From Rhodococcus sp. 06-462-5 (lineage in GTDB: Bacteria > Actinomycetota > Actinomycetes > Mycobacteriales > Mycobacteriaceae), in the NCBI RefSeq assembly GCF_002258315.1, contig NZ_NOYD01000005.1, positions 1 through 55,485 on the forward strand: DNA of 55,485 nt, given 5' to 3'. Positions 48,379 to 55,485 of the stretch are shown here, one piece after another. Each line of letters begins with the position of its first letter. Position 1 is the stretch's first letter. The notes under the pieces were generated by a model. That model saw only the letters and a list, made by a program, of their open reading frames with translations, searched no databases and was not told the origin of the DNA. The position numbers and the translations under genes were made by a program.

Positions 48379-49880
48379 CGGGCATCCACCTGCGCTTCGG
48401 GATCGGCCGCAGCGAACACCGTTCGGTGCCAAGCCTTTCGGGCCACACCCGTGATGTCGGTCATGACATGCTTGACGGTGAGATACTCGTCGAGCGAGTA
48501 GCTGGACATGTCCTTACCGAACCCCGAGGCCCCGAACCCGCCGTGCGGCATCTCGCTGATGATCGGGATGTGGTCGTTGATCCACACGCAGCCGGCGGCA
48601 ATCTCCCGCGTCGCTCGGCCTGCGCGGTACACGTCCCTGGTCCAGGCGGAGGCGGCGAGTCCGAACTCGGTGTCGTTGGCGCGCCGGATCGCATCGTCGT
48701 CCCCGTGATGCTTCGACACAGTGAGCACCGGACCGAACACCTCGTCGCGATAGATCTCGTCCTGCTCACCGACATCGGCGATCAGGGTCGGCGGATAGAA
48801 CGCACCCCGGCCCTGCGGGACACGGCCTCCGGTCACCACCCTGGCCCCCGCGTCGCGGGCTCGATCCACCATCGCCGCCACACGATCGCGGTGCGTGACG
48901 GAGATCAACGATCCCATGTCGGTCGCCGGATCCGTCGGGTCTCCCACGACGACGCGTCCCATCAACTCGGCCACTCCGGCGACGAAGTCGTCGTACAGGG
49001 ATTCGGCGACGATGGCGCGGGTGGCAGCCGTGCAGTCCTGACCGCCGTTGATCAACGATCCCGCGACGGCTCCGTGGATGGCTGCGTCGAGATCGGCGTC
49101 CTCGAACACCACCAGCGGTGCCTTGCCGCCGAGCTCGAGCTGCACGCGCGTGCCGTGCGCAGCGGCCTGCGCCATCACGCGCCTGCCGACGGGAGTGGAG
49201 CCGGTGAACGTCATCAGATCCAGATTCGCGTGGGAGGACAGCGCGACTCCTGCATCGAGACCTGTTCCGGTGACCACGTTGAACACCCCGTCGGGAACGC
49301 CCGCTTCGGTGGCCAAGCGTGCCAGCCGCAACGTGGTCAGCGGGGTGAGTTCACTGGGCTTGAGCACGATGGAGCACCCGGCCGCCAACGCCGGCATGGC
49401 TTTCCACACCGCCATCTGCAGCGGATAGTTCCAGGGAGTGATCGACCCGACCACTCCGACGGCGTCACGACGGATGGCGGAGGTGTGTTCCCCCGAGTAC
49501 TCCGCAGCGGCCTTGCCGTCGAGGTGCCGCGCTGCTCCGGCGAAGAACTCGATGTTGTCGATGCTGCCCGGAACGTCGAATTCGGTTGCCAACCTTGTCG
49601 ATTTGCCGGTCTGCACCACTTCCTCGAACACGAAGTTCTCCGCATCGGCCGCAACGAGACGCGCCAGTTCCATCAACACGGCACTGCGGTGCGCGGGGGT
49701 GGCGGTGGACCATGCCGGAAAGGCCGATCGGGCATGCACGAGAGCCGAATCGACGTCGGCGGCGGAGGCCAGCCCTACGTCGGCGACGACAGCTCCGGTC
49801 GCGGGATCGTCGACCGCATACCGATCGCCGCTTCCGTCCACCGCGCGTCCACCGATCCAACAACCTGGAATGTTCGCCAT
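48375..49880 (-). CDS. Aldehyde dehydrogenase (aminobutyraldehyde/betaine-aldehyde type)
   Basis: 501 residues from ATG 49880; no strong ribosome site, and an in-frame GTG/ATG extension to 49961 is possible. NAD-binding and catalytic motifs are GVVGSITPWNYPLQMAVWK, LKPSELTP, FTGSTPVGRRV, ELGGKAPLVVF (general base Glu) and NGGQDCTAATR with nucleophile Cys283. The C-terminus has PHGGFGASGFGKDMS. The subgroup includes gamma-aminobutyraldehyde dehydrogenases. Coupled to the amine oxidase, it would make GABA or a similar amino acid for the transaminase at 50485. Confidence 0.9.
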   Translation of the reverse strand: MANIPGCWIGGRAVDGSGDRYAVDDPATGAVVADVGLASAADVDSALVHARSAFPAWSTATPAHRSAVLMELARLVAADAENFVFEEVVQTGKSTRLATEFDVPGSIDNIEFFAGAARHLDGKAAAEYSGEHTSAIRRDAVGVVGSITPWNYPLQMAVWKAMPALAAGCSIVLKPSELTPLTTLRLARLATEAGVPDGVFNVVTGTGLDAGVALSSHANLDLMTFTGSTPVGRRVMAQAAAHGTRVQLELGGKAPLVVFEDADLDAAIHGAVAGSLINGGQDCTAATRAIVAESLYDDFVAGVAELMGRVVVGDPTDPATDMGSLISVTHRDRVAAMVDRARDAGARVVTGGRVPQGRGAFYPPTLIADVGEQDEIYRDEVFGPVLTVSKHHGDDDAIRRANDTEFGLAASAWTRDVYRAGRATREIAAGCVWINDHIPIISEMPHGGFGASGFGKDMSSYSLDEYLTVKHVMTDITGVARKAWHRTVFAAADPEAQVDAR

Positions 49881-50023
49881 GCCTGCGACAGTACCGTCGG
49901 ATCCACTGATTCTCTCTGTTTCCAGCCTTTCGACAACGGATTCTGTCGTCTGAATCGACATTCGACACGCTTTTCATCGTCGACGGGTTGTGTTCACGGC
50001 CACGACAGTGACAAGATCGATCC

Positions 50024-50488
50024 ATGCCCGAGCAACCGCCCATCGCACTCGACGACGTCTCCAAGGCGATCATCGAGCAACTCCAGGAGGACGGGCGTCG
50101 CTCGTACGCCGCCATCGGCAAAGCCGTCGGACTCTCGGAAGCGGCTGTCCGTCAACGAGTTCAGCGCCTGACGGACTCCGGCGTCATGCAGATCGTCGCG
50201 GTGACCGATCCGGTACAGGTCGGATTCAAGCGGCAGGCCATGATCGGCATCAGGTGCACCGGCGACAGTTATGCATTGTCCGAGGAACTGTCGGCGATCG
50301 ATGCGATCGATTACGTCGTCCTCACCGCAGGGTCGTTCGACATCGTCGTGGAAGTGGTGTGCGAGGACGACGAACAACTCCTGCAGATCCTGAACAAACA
50401 GATCCGCAGTCTGGACGGTGTCACCAGCACCGAAACGCTGGTCTATCTCAAACTCGTGAAGCAGCAATACAATTGGGGAACACGATGA
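50024..50488 (+). CDS. Lrp/AsnC-family regulator of the amine catabolic group
   Basis: 154 residues. The winged helix DDVSKAIIEQLQEDGRRSYA with AAIGKAVGLSEAAVRQRVQRL is followed by a RAM domain (AMIGIRCTGD ... DIVVEVVCEDDEQLLQILN). It is divergent from the aldehyde dehydrogenase and translationally coupled (ATGA) to the downstream aminotransferase, so it probably senses the amine or its product and controls both strands. The lrp-aminotransferase pairing resembles lrpA-lat in mycobacteria. Confidence 0.88.
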   Translation: MPEQPPIALDDVSKAIIEQLQEDGRRSYAAIGKAVGLSEAAVRQRVQRLTDSGVMQIVAVTDPVQVGFKRQAMIGIRCTGDSYALSEELSAIDAIDYVVLTAGSFDIVVEVVCEDDEQLLQILNKQIRSLDGVTSTETLVYLKLVKQQYNWGTR

Positions 50489-51852
50489 CGCGAACGACAT
50501 CCGAGCTCGACGCTTCCGCAGCCAAGCATCTGTGGGGCCACTTCACCCGCCACGGCGCAGGGGTCACTCCCCCGATCATCACGCGCGGTGAGGGTTCGAC
50601 CATCTGGGACTCGAACGGCAAGAGCTACATCGACGGTCTTTCGGGGCTGTTCGTGGTGCAGGTGGGCCACGGTCGCGAGGAACTGGCCGAGGCTGCCGCC
50701 AAGCAGGCCAAGGAGTTGGCGTTCTTCCCCCTGTGGTCGTACGTCACCGAACCCGCGATCGAGCTCGCCGAGCGGCTGGCCGGATACGCCCCTGGCGATC
50801 TCAATCGCGTCTTCTTCACCACCGGCGGTGGTGAAGCGGTCGAGAGCGCATGGAAGCTCGCCAAGCAGTACTTCAAGAAGGTCGGCAAGCCCGGCAAGCA
50901 CAAGGTGATCTCGCGAGCGATCGCGTACCACGGCACCCCGCAGGGCGCGCTGGCCATCACCGGAATCCCCGCACTCAAGGAGCCCTTCGAGCCGCTGACA
51001 CCGGGCGCGTTCCGAGTGCCGAACACCAACATCTACCGCGCCCCTGCCCCCATGGACAGCGATCCGAAGGCCTTCGGAATCTGGGCCGCGGACCGGATCG
51101 CCGAGGCCATCGAATTCGAGGGCCCCGACACGGTCGCCGCGGTGTTTCTCGAGCCGGTTCAGAACGCCGGCGGCTGCTTCCCGCCCCCGCCCGGATACTT
51201 CGAGCGGGTCCGCGAGATCTGCGATCGCTACGACGTTCTGCTCGTCTCCGACGAAGTCATCTGCGCTTTCGGCAGGATCGGTTCGATGTTCGCCTGCAGC
51301 GACTTCGGCTACGTACCGGACATCATCACCTGCGCGAAGGGAATGACCTCGGGCTACTCACCCATCGGCGCAATGATCGCCTCCGACAAGCTGTTCGAGC
51401 CGTTCGACGACGGCACGTCGAGCTTCGCGCACGGATACACCTTCGGTGGCCACCCTGTCTCCGCCGCCGTGGCCATGGCCAATCTCGACATCTTCGAGCG
51501 CGAGGGCATCAACGCGCACGTCGCAGACAACGCACCGGCGTTCCGTGCGACGCTCGAGAAACTGCACGACCTGCCGATCGTCGGAGACGTGCGCGGCGAG
51601 GGATTCTTCTACGGCATCGAGTTGGTCAAGGACAAGACCACGAAGGAGACCTTCAGCGACGCCGAAGCCGAACGCATCCTTCGCGGCTTCCTGTCCACTG
51701 CCCTGTTCGATGCCGGCCTGTACTGCCGCGCCGACGATCGCGGCGATCCGGTGGTGCAGCTGGCTCCGCCACTGATCTGTGGTCAGAAGGAGTTCGACGA
51801 GATGGAGCAGATCCTGCGCAGCGTCTTGACCGAGGCGGGGAACCTGATCTGA
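50485..51852 (+). CDS. Class III PLP-dependent aminotransferase (omega-amino acid/putrescine type)
   Basis: 455 residues from ATG 50485. Motifs are GKSYIDGLSGLFVVQVGHG, FFTTGGGEAVESAWKLA, YHGTPQGALAITG, LLVSDEVICAFGRIG with the PLP-interacting Asp, the Schiff-base Lys285 in CAKGMTSGYSPIG, and SFAHGYTFGGHPVSAA. The set matches omega-amino acid:pyruvate or putrescine/GABA aminotransferases. In context it would transaminate GABA, putrescine or a related diamine. It ends 9 bp before the stop of the convergent deoA. Confidence 0.9.
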   Translation: MTRTTSELDASAAKHLWGHFTRHGAGVTPPIITRGEGSTIWDSNGKSYIDGLSGLFVVQVGHGREELAEAAAKQAKELAFFPLWSYVTEPAIELAERLAGYAPGDLNRVFFTTGGGEAVESAWKLAKQYFKKVGKPGKHKVISRAIAYHGTPQGALAITGIPALKEPFEPLTPGAFRVPNTNIYRAPAPMDSDPKAFGIWAADRIAEAIEFEGPDTVAAVFLEPVQNAGGCFPPPPGYFERVREICDRYDVLLVSDEVICAFGRIGSMFACSDFGYVPDIITCAKGMTSGYSPIGAMIASDKLFEPFDDGTSSFAHGYTFGGHPVSAAVAMANLDIFEREGINAHVADNAPAFRATLEKLHDLPIVGDVRGEGFFYGIELVKDKTTKETFSDAEAERILRGFLSTALFDAGLYCRADDRGDPVVQLAPPLICGQKEFDEMEQILRSVLTEAGNLI

Positions 51853-51861
51853 CCGACGCCG

Positions 51862-53145
51862 CTACCGACCGATGCGGTCGATCACGAGGGGCCGCGGCTG
51901 CGAGGCCGTGGCCCCTATCCCCCAGCTGGATTCGAGTGCCTGCTGCGCGTACTCGAAGCGCTCGGGAGTGTCGGTGTACAGCGTCGCCAGCCGATCTCCT
52001 GCGCGCACCCGATCGCCGGGCTTGGCGTGCAGTCGCACACCGGCTGCGGCCTGCACCGGCTCACCCTGTCGCTCACGGCCCGCGCCCAGCCGCCACGCCG
52101 CCAGTCCGACACCCATTGCGTCCAACTCGGTGACGACGCCGTCGGTGGCGGCGATGAAGTCCTGGCTCTCGCGGGCGACGGGTAACGCGGCATCGGGATC
52201 GCCGCCCTGCGCGGCGATCATCGTTCGCCACCGATCCATCGCCGAACCGTCGGCGAGTTTGTCGGCGGGGTCGATGCCTTCGATCCCGGCGGCAGCGAGC
52301 ATCGTGCGCGCCAGCGTGATCGTCAGCTCGACGATGTCGGCAGGCCCACCTCCGGCGAGTACCTCGACCGACTCCCGAACCTCGAGCGCGTTGCCCGCGG
52401 TGAGCCCGAGCGGGGTGTCCATCGCGGTCAGCACCGCCAGAGTCCGTACGCCCGCATCGGTTCCGAGTTCGACCATCGCGGTCGCGAGTTCGCGGGCGTC
52501 GTCGACGTTCTTCATGAACGCACCGGCACCGACCTTGACGTCCAAGACGAGCGCTCCGGTGCCCTCGGCGATCTTCTTGCTCATGATCGAGCTGGCGATC
52601 AGCGGGATCGATTCGACCGTTCCTGTCACGTCGCGCAAGGCGTAGAGCTTCTTGTCGGCAGGGGCCAGATCGGCTCCGGCAGCGCACACGACGGCACCGA
52701 TCGCCGGATCGGCCAGGATGCGATGCATCTCCTCACCGCTCAGATCGGCCCGCCACCCGGGGATCGACTCGAGCTTGTCGAGCGTTCCGCCGGTGTGGCC
52801 GAGTCCTCGACCCGACAGCTGCGGCACAGCGGCCCCGCAGGCGGCGACGAGCGGAGCCAGCGGTAGCGTGATCTTGTCTCCCACACCACCGGTCGAATGC
52901 TTGTCGACGGTGGGCAGCGGCAGCGCCGAGAAGTCCATTCGGGTGCCCGACGCGATCATCGCGTTCGTCCACGTACCGAGCTCGCGACGCGACAATCCGC
53001 GCCACAGAACGGCCATCGCCAGAGCCGACATCTGTTCCGGCGCGACGGATCCGCGGGTGAACTCCGCGATCACCCATTCGATCTGTTCGTCGTCGAGAAC
53101 GCGCCCGTCGCGCTTGGCGCTGATGATGGATACGGCGTCAGGCAT
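51862..53145 (-). CDS. deoA: Thymidine phosphorylase
   Basis: 427 residues from ATG 53145, overlapping the cdd 3' end by 8 bp. Signatures are RGLSRRELGTWTNAMIASG, KHSTGGVGDKITLPLAPL (phosphate binding), SGRGLGHTGGTLDKLESIPG (the thymidine phosphorylase pattern) and SKKIAEGTGALVLDVKVGAG. The C-terminal PYNP domain includes HAKPGDRVRAGDRL. It cleaves thymidine or deoxyuridine to base and deoxyribose-1-phosphate. Fits the cdd-deoA operon of mycobacteria. Confidence 0.94.
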   Translation of the reverse strand: MPDAVSIISAKRDGRVLDDEQIEWVIAEFTRGSVAPEQMSALAMAVLWRGLSRRELGTWTNAMIASGTRMDFSALPLPTVDKHSTGGVGDKITLPLAPLVAACGAAVPQLSGRGLGHTGGTLDKLESIPGWRADLSGEEMHRILADPAIGAVVCAAGADLAPADKKLYALRDVTGTVESIPLIASSIMSKKIAEGTGALVLDVKVGAGAFMKNVDDARELATAMVELGTDAGVRTLAVLTAMDTPLGLTAGNALEVRESVEVLAGGGPADIVELTITLARTMLAAAGIEGIDPADKLADGSAMDRWRTMIAAQGGDPDAALPVARESQDFIAATDGVVTELDAMGVGLAAWRLGAGRERQGEPVQAAAGVRLHAKPGDRVRAGDRLATLYTDTPERFEYAQQALESSWGIGATASQPRPLVIDRIGR

Positions 53146-53551
53146 GGTTGTTCACGCGTCCTTCGTCGAGGTTGTCGGGGCCGAAAGCATCAGGAAGCAA
53201 CTCTGCCAGTCGAGCCGGTCCCGAGACGGTGTCGACGAGCAGATCCGGGCCGCCGAACTCGTACAGCAGCTGTCGGCATCGCCCGCACGGCATCAGAATT
53301 TCACGCCTGGAATCGCAGCAGGAAAAGGCCACGAGTCTGCCGCCGCCGGTCGAGTGCAAGTTCGACACCAACCCGCACTCCGCGCAGAGCCCCAAACCGT
53401 ATGAGACATTTTCCACATTGCACCCGGTGACTATCCGATTGTCGTCCACCAGAGCCGCGGCGCCGACCGGAAAGTTCGAGTATGGGGCGTAGGCACGGCC
53501 CATTGCCTCATGAGCATTGTCGCGCAACGTCTTCCAGTCGATTTCGTTCAT
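53138..53551 (-). CDS. cdd: Cytidine deaminase
   Basis: 137 residues from ATG 53551 (an in-frame GTG at 53569 adds six residues). Motifs are YAPYSNFPVGAAAL, GCNVENVSYGLGLCAE with the zinc Cys and catalytic Glu, and LMPCGRCRQLLYEF with the other two zinc cysteines. This is the short tetrameric form. It deaminates cytidine and deoxycytidine to uridine and deoxyuridine, which the overlapping deoA and the upstream upp pathway then use. Confidence 0.93.
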   Translation of the reverse strand: MNEIDWKTLRDNAHEAMGRAYAPYSNFPVGAAALVDDNRIVTGCNVENVSYGLGLCAECGLVSNLHSTGGGRLVAFSCCDSRREILMPCGRCRQLLYEFGGPDLLVDTVSGPARLAELLPDAFGPDNLDEGRVNNHA

Positions 53552-53614
53552 GGTGCACCATCCAATCACGGTGTCTGAATTGATGCAGAGATCCGGCCGA
53601 AAGTGCCTGCAGCA

Positions 53615-53633
53615 ATTGGGAAGGCAAACCTAA
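53615..53633. promoter_or_regulatory. IdeR/DtxR-like iron box between cdd and sdhC (tentative)
   Basis: Read on the reverse strand this 19-mer is TTAGGTTTGCCTTCCCAAT, which agrees at 13 of 19 positions with the IdeR consensus TTAGGTTAGGCTAACCTAA, including the complete first half-site. It lies ~64 bp before the cdd start and ~184 bp before sdhC. Confidence 0.3.
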
Positions 53634-53816
53634 CACCGGATTTCGGCAACGTACGAACCTCGAGTCGAATTAGTTCCGTGTTTCGAATGGGTTTACAGTT
53701 TCTTGTAAGCGGCTAGTACAACCAGCACTAGGGCCGAATCGCGACAAATCGAGCCACGACAAGACCGGCCACCGGGCTCGATGCGTCCACCAACGACGTT
53801 GGAGGCATTGCACTCG

Positions 53817-54227
53817 ATGAGTAGCACGACAGAAGTCGCTCCGGTCAAGGAGCGCAAGCGGTCGCTGTACCGCGGGGATCCGGGCATGTGGTCCTGGGTC
53901 CTTCACCGAATCACAGGCGTCCTGGTCTTCTTCTTCCTGTTCGTCCACGTTCTCGACACGGCGATGGTTCGGGTCAACCCCGAGACGTACGACGCCATCA
54001 TCGAGACGTACAAGACCCCGCTCGTCGGTCTGATGGAGATCGGCCTCGTCGCCGCGGTGCTGTACCACGCGTTGAACGGCATCCGCGTGATGCTGATCGA
54101 CTTCTGGTCCAAGGGACCGCAGTACCAGAAGCCGATGCTGTGGGTCATCGCAGTCGTCTGGCTCGTCGTCATGATCCCCGGCGCGGGACGAATCTTCTAC
54201 AACATGTTCACGGCGGGTGGTCACTGA
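53817..54227 (+). CDS. sdhC: Succinate dehydrogenase cytochrome b subunit
   Basis: 136 residues from ATG 53817; GGAGG lies 11 nt upstream (an in-frame ATG at 53781 is less likely). Three membrane helices. The first carries WVLHRITGVLVFFFLFVHVL, the SdhC signature HRxTG with quinone-site and haem-region residues; the second has VLYHALNGIRVMLIDF with the haem-ligand His. It anchors complex II and passes electrons to menaquinone. Its stop is coupled to sdhD (TGATG). Confidence 0.93.
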   Translation: MSSTTEVAPVKERKRSLYRGDPGMWSWVLHRITGVLVFFFLFVHVLDTAMVRVNPETYDAIIETYKTPLVGLMEIGLVAAVLYHALNGIRVMLIDFWSKGPQYQKPMLWVIAVVWLVVMIPGAGRIFYNMFTAGGH

Positions 54228-54679
54228 TGTCGACGCAGGGTCCCGAGGCGAAGGTCCTCGGCACGAACTACGACCGTCCGGCCAGCTTGGCCAACCCGCG
54301 TTCGCCGCGGCGCCAGAGCAAGGGCAACTTCGAGCTCTACGCATGGCTGTTCATGCGCTTCTCCGGCCTGGCACTCGTCGTGCTCGTCCTGGGCCACATG
54401 TTCATCATGCTGATGCTCGACGACGGTGTGCACCGCATCAACTTCGCATTCGTCGCCGGTCGTTGGGCCAGCCCGTTCTGGCAGTTCTGGGACCTGACGA
54501 TGCTGTGGCTGGCGCAGCTGCACGGCGGCAACGGCCTGCGCACGATCATCGCGGACTACTCCCGCAAGGACTCGACGCGTTTCTGGCTGACCACGCTGCT
54601 CGTGCTGTCGATGATCCTCATCATGGGCGTCGGCACCTACGTCATCTTCACGTTCGATCCCAACATCACGGCGAGCTAA
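54227..54679 (+). CDS. sdhD: Succinate dehydrogenase hydrophobic membrane anchor subunit
   Basis: 150 residues from ATG 54227. A ~38-residue soluble N-terminus precedes three helices: LFMRFSGLALVVLVLGHMFI with a conserved His, a middle helix around FWDLTMLWLAQLHGGNGLR, and LLVLSMILIMGVGTYVIFTF. The HGGNGLR stretch is typical of actinobacterial SdhD. With SdhC it forms the membrane part of complex II. sdhA starts 16 nt downstream. Confidence 0.92.
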   Translation: MSTQGPEAKVLGTNYDRPASLANPRSPRRQSKGNFELYAWLFMRFSGLALVVLVLGHMFIMLMLDDGVHRINFAFVAGRWASPFWQFWDLTMLWLAQLHGGNGLRTIIADYSRKDSTRFWLTTLLVLSMILIMGVGTYVIFTFDPNITAS

Positions 54680-54695
54680 GGACACTGACGCTTAC

Positions 54696-55485
<790 letters not shown>

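Overview
The window is GC-rich actinobacterial chromosome, almost certainly from a mycolic-acid-containing Nocardiaceae such as Rhodococcus (inference). The reasons are third-position GC bias, frequent GTG/TTG starts, many TANNNT boxes 6-8 nt upstream of start codons (leaderless transcripts), type VII secretion-type proteins, and a gene order that closely follows the Mycobacterium tuberculosis block from accA3/lhr/nei through glpD2, lpdA, amiA1/amiB1, deoD, pmmB, upp, Rv3311, add, deoA, cdd and sdhCDAB. Coding density is very high. No stretch longer than 300 bases lacks a gene; the longest gaps are 53552-53816 and 44268-44512. I saw no tRNA, rRNA, CRISPR array, insertion sequence or phage gene.

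Region 1 (1-5567): the 3' end of a biotin-dependent acyl-CoA carboxylase alpha chain, a DUF1707 membrane protein, a haloacid-dehalogenase-like hydrolase, a tightly coupled reverse cassette (methyltransferase, ATP-grasp protein, small three-helix membrane protein, P-loop kinase), a VOC protein, a small serine hydrolase, a remnant of a DnaG-type CHC2 zinc finger and a MobA-like nucleotidyltransferase. Region 2 (5568-15370): a nearly complete purine-to-allantoin pathway. It holds an NCS2 permease fused to a degenerate OHCU-decarboxylase domain, a free-standing OHCU decarboxylase, 5-hydroxyisourate hydrolase, uricase, a PucR-type regulator and a two-gene xanthine dehydrogenase. The MobA-like gene, divergent from the permease, may supply the molybdenum cofactor.

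Region 3 (15342-31244): an Lrp/AsnC regulator, a CPBP protease coupled to an SDR protein, DUF1992 and hypothetical proteins, the giant helicase Lhr followed by the glycosylase Nei2, an ECF42-type sigma factor with its DGPF partner, GlpD, a PLP aminotransferase and the flavoprotein LpdA. Region 4 (31426-43121): gamma-glutamylcyclotransferase, TrmO, two M20 amidohydrolases, an enoyl-CoA isomerase-like protein, purine nucleoside phosphorylase coupled to a phosphohexomutase, DUF2797, uracil phosphoribosyltransferase, then a four-gene type VII secretion-type cassette (EspC-like protein, WXG-NlpC/P60 hydrolase, two YbaB-like proteins) and an Rv3311 homologue.

Region 5 (43143-55485): adenosine deaminase; an amine/polyamine catabolic group (APC permease, universal stress protein, FAD amine oxidase, aminoaldehyde dehydrogenase, Lrp regulator, class III aminotransferase); thymidine phosphorylase and cytidine deaminase; and the start of sdhCDA. 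The last 46 bases are not normal sdhA: they are the reverse complement of the coding sequence expected next, which points to a fold-back junction or contig-end artefact. Together add, deoA, cdd, upp, deoD and the mutase form a nucleoside salvage network that funnels pentose-1-phosphates into central metabolism. Region 2 handles purine ring breakdown for nitrogen.
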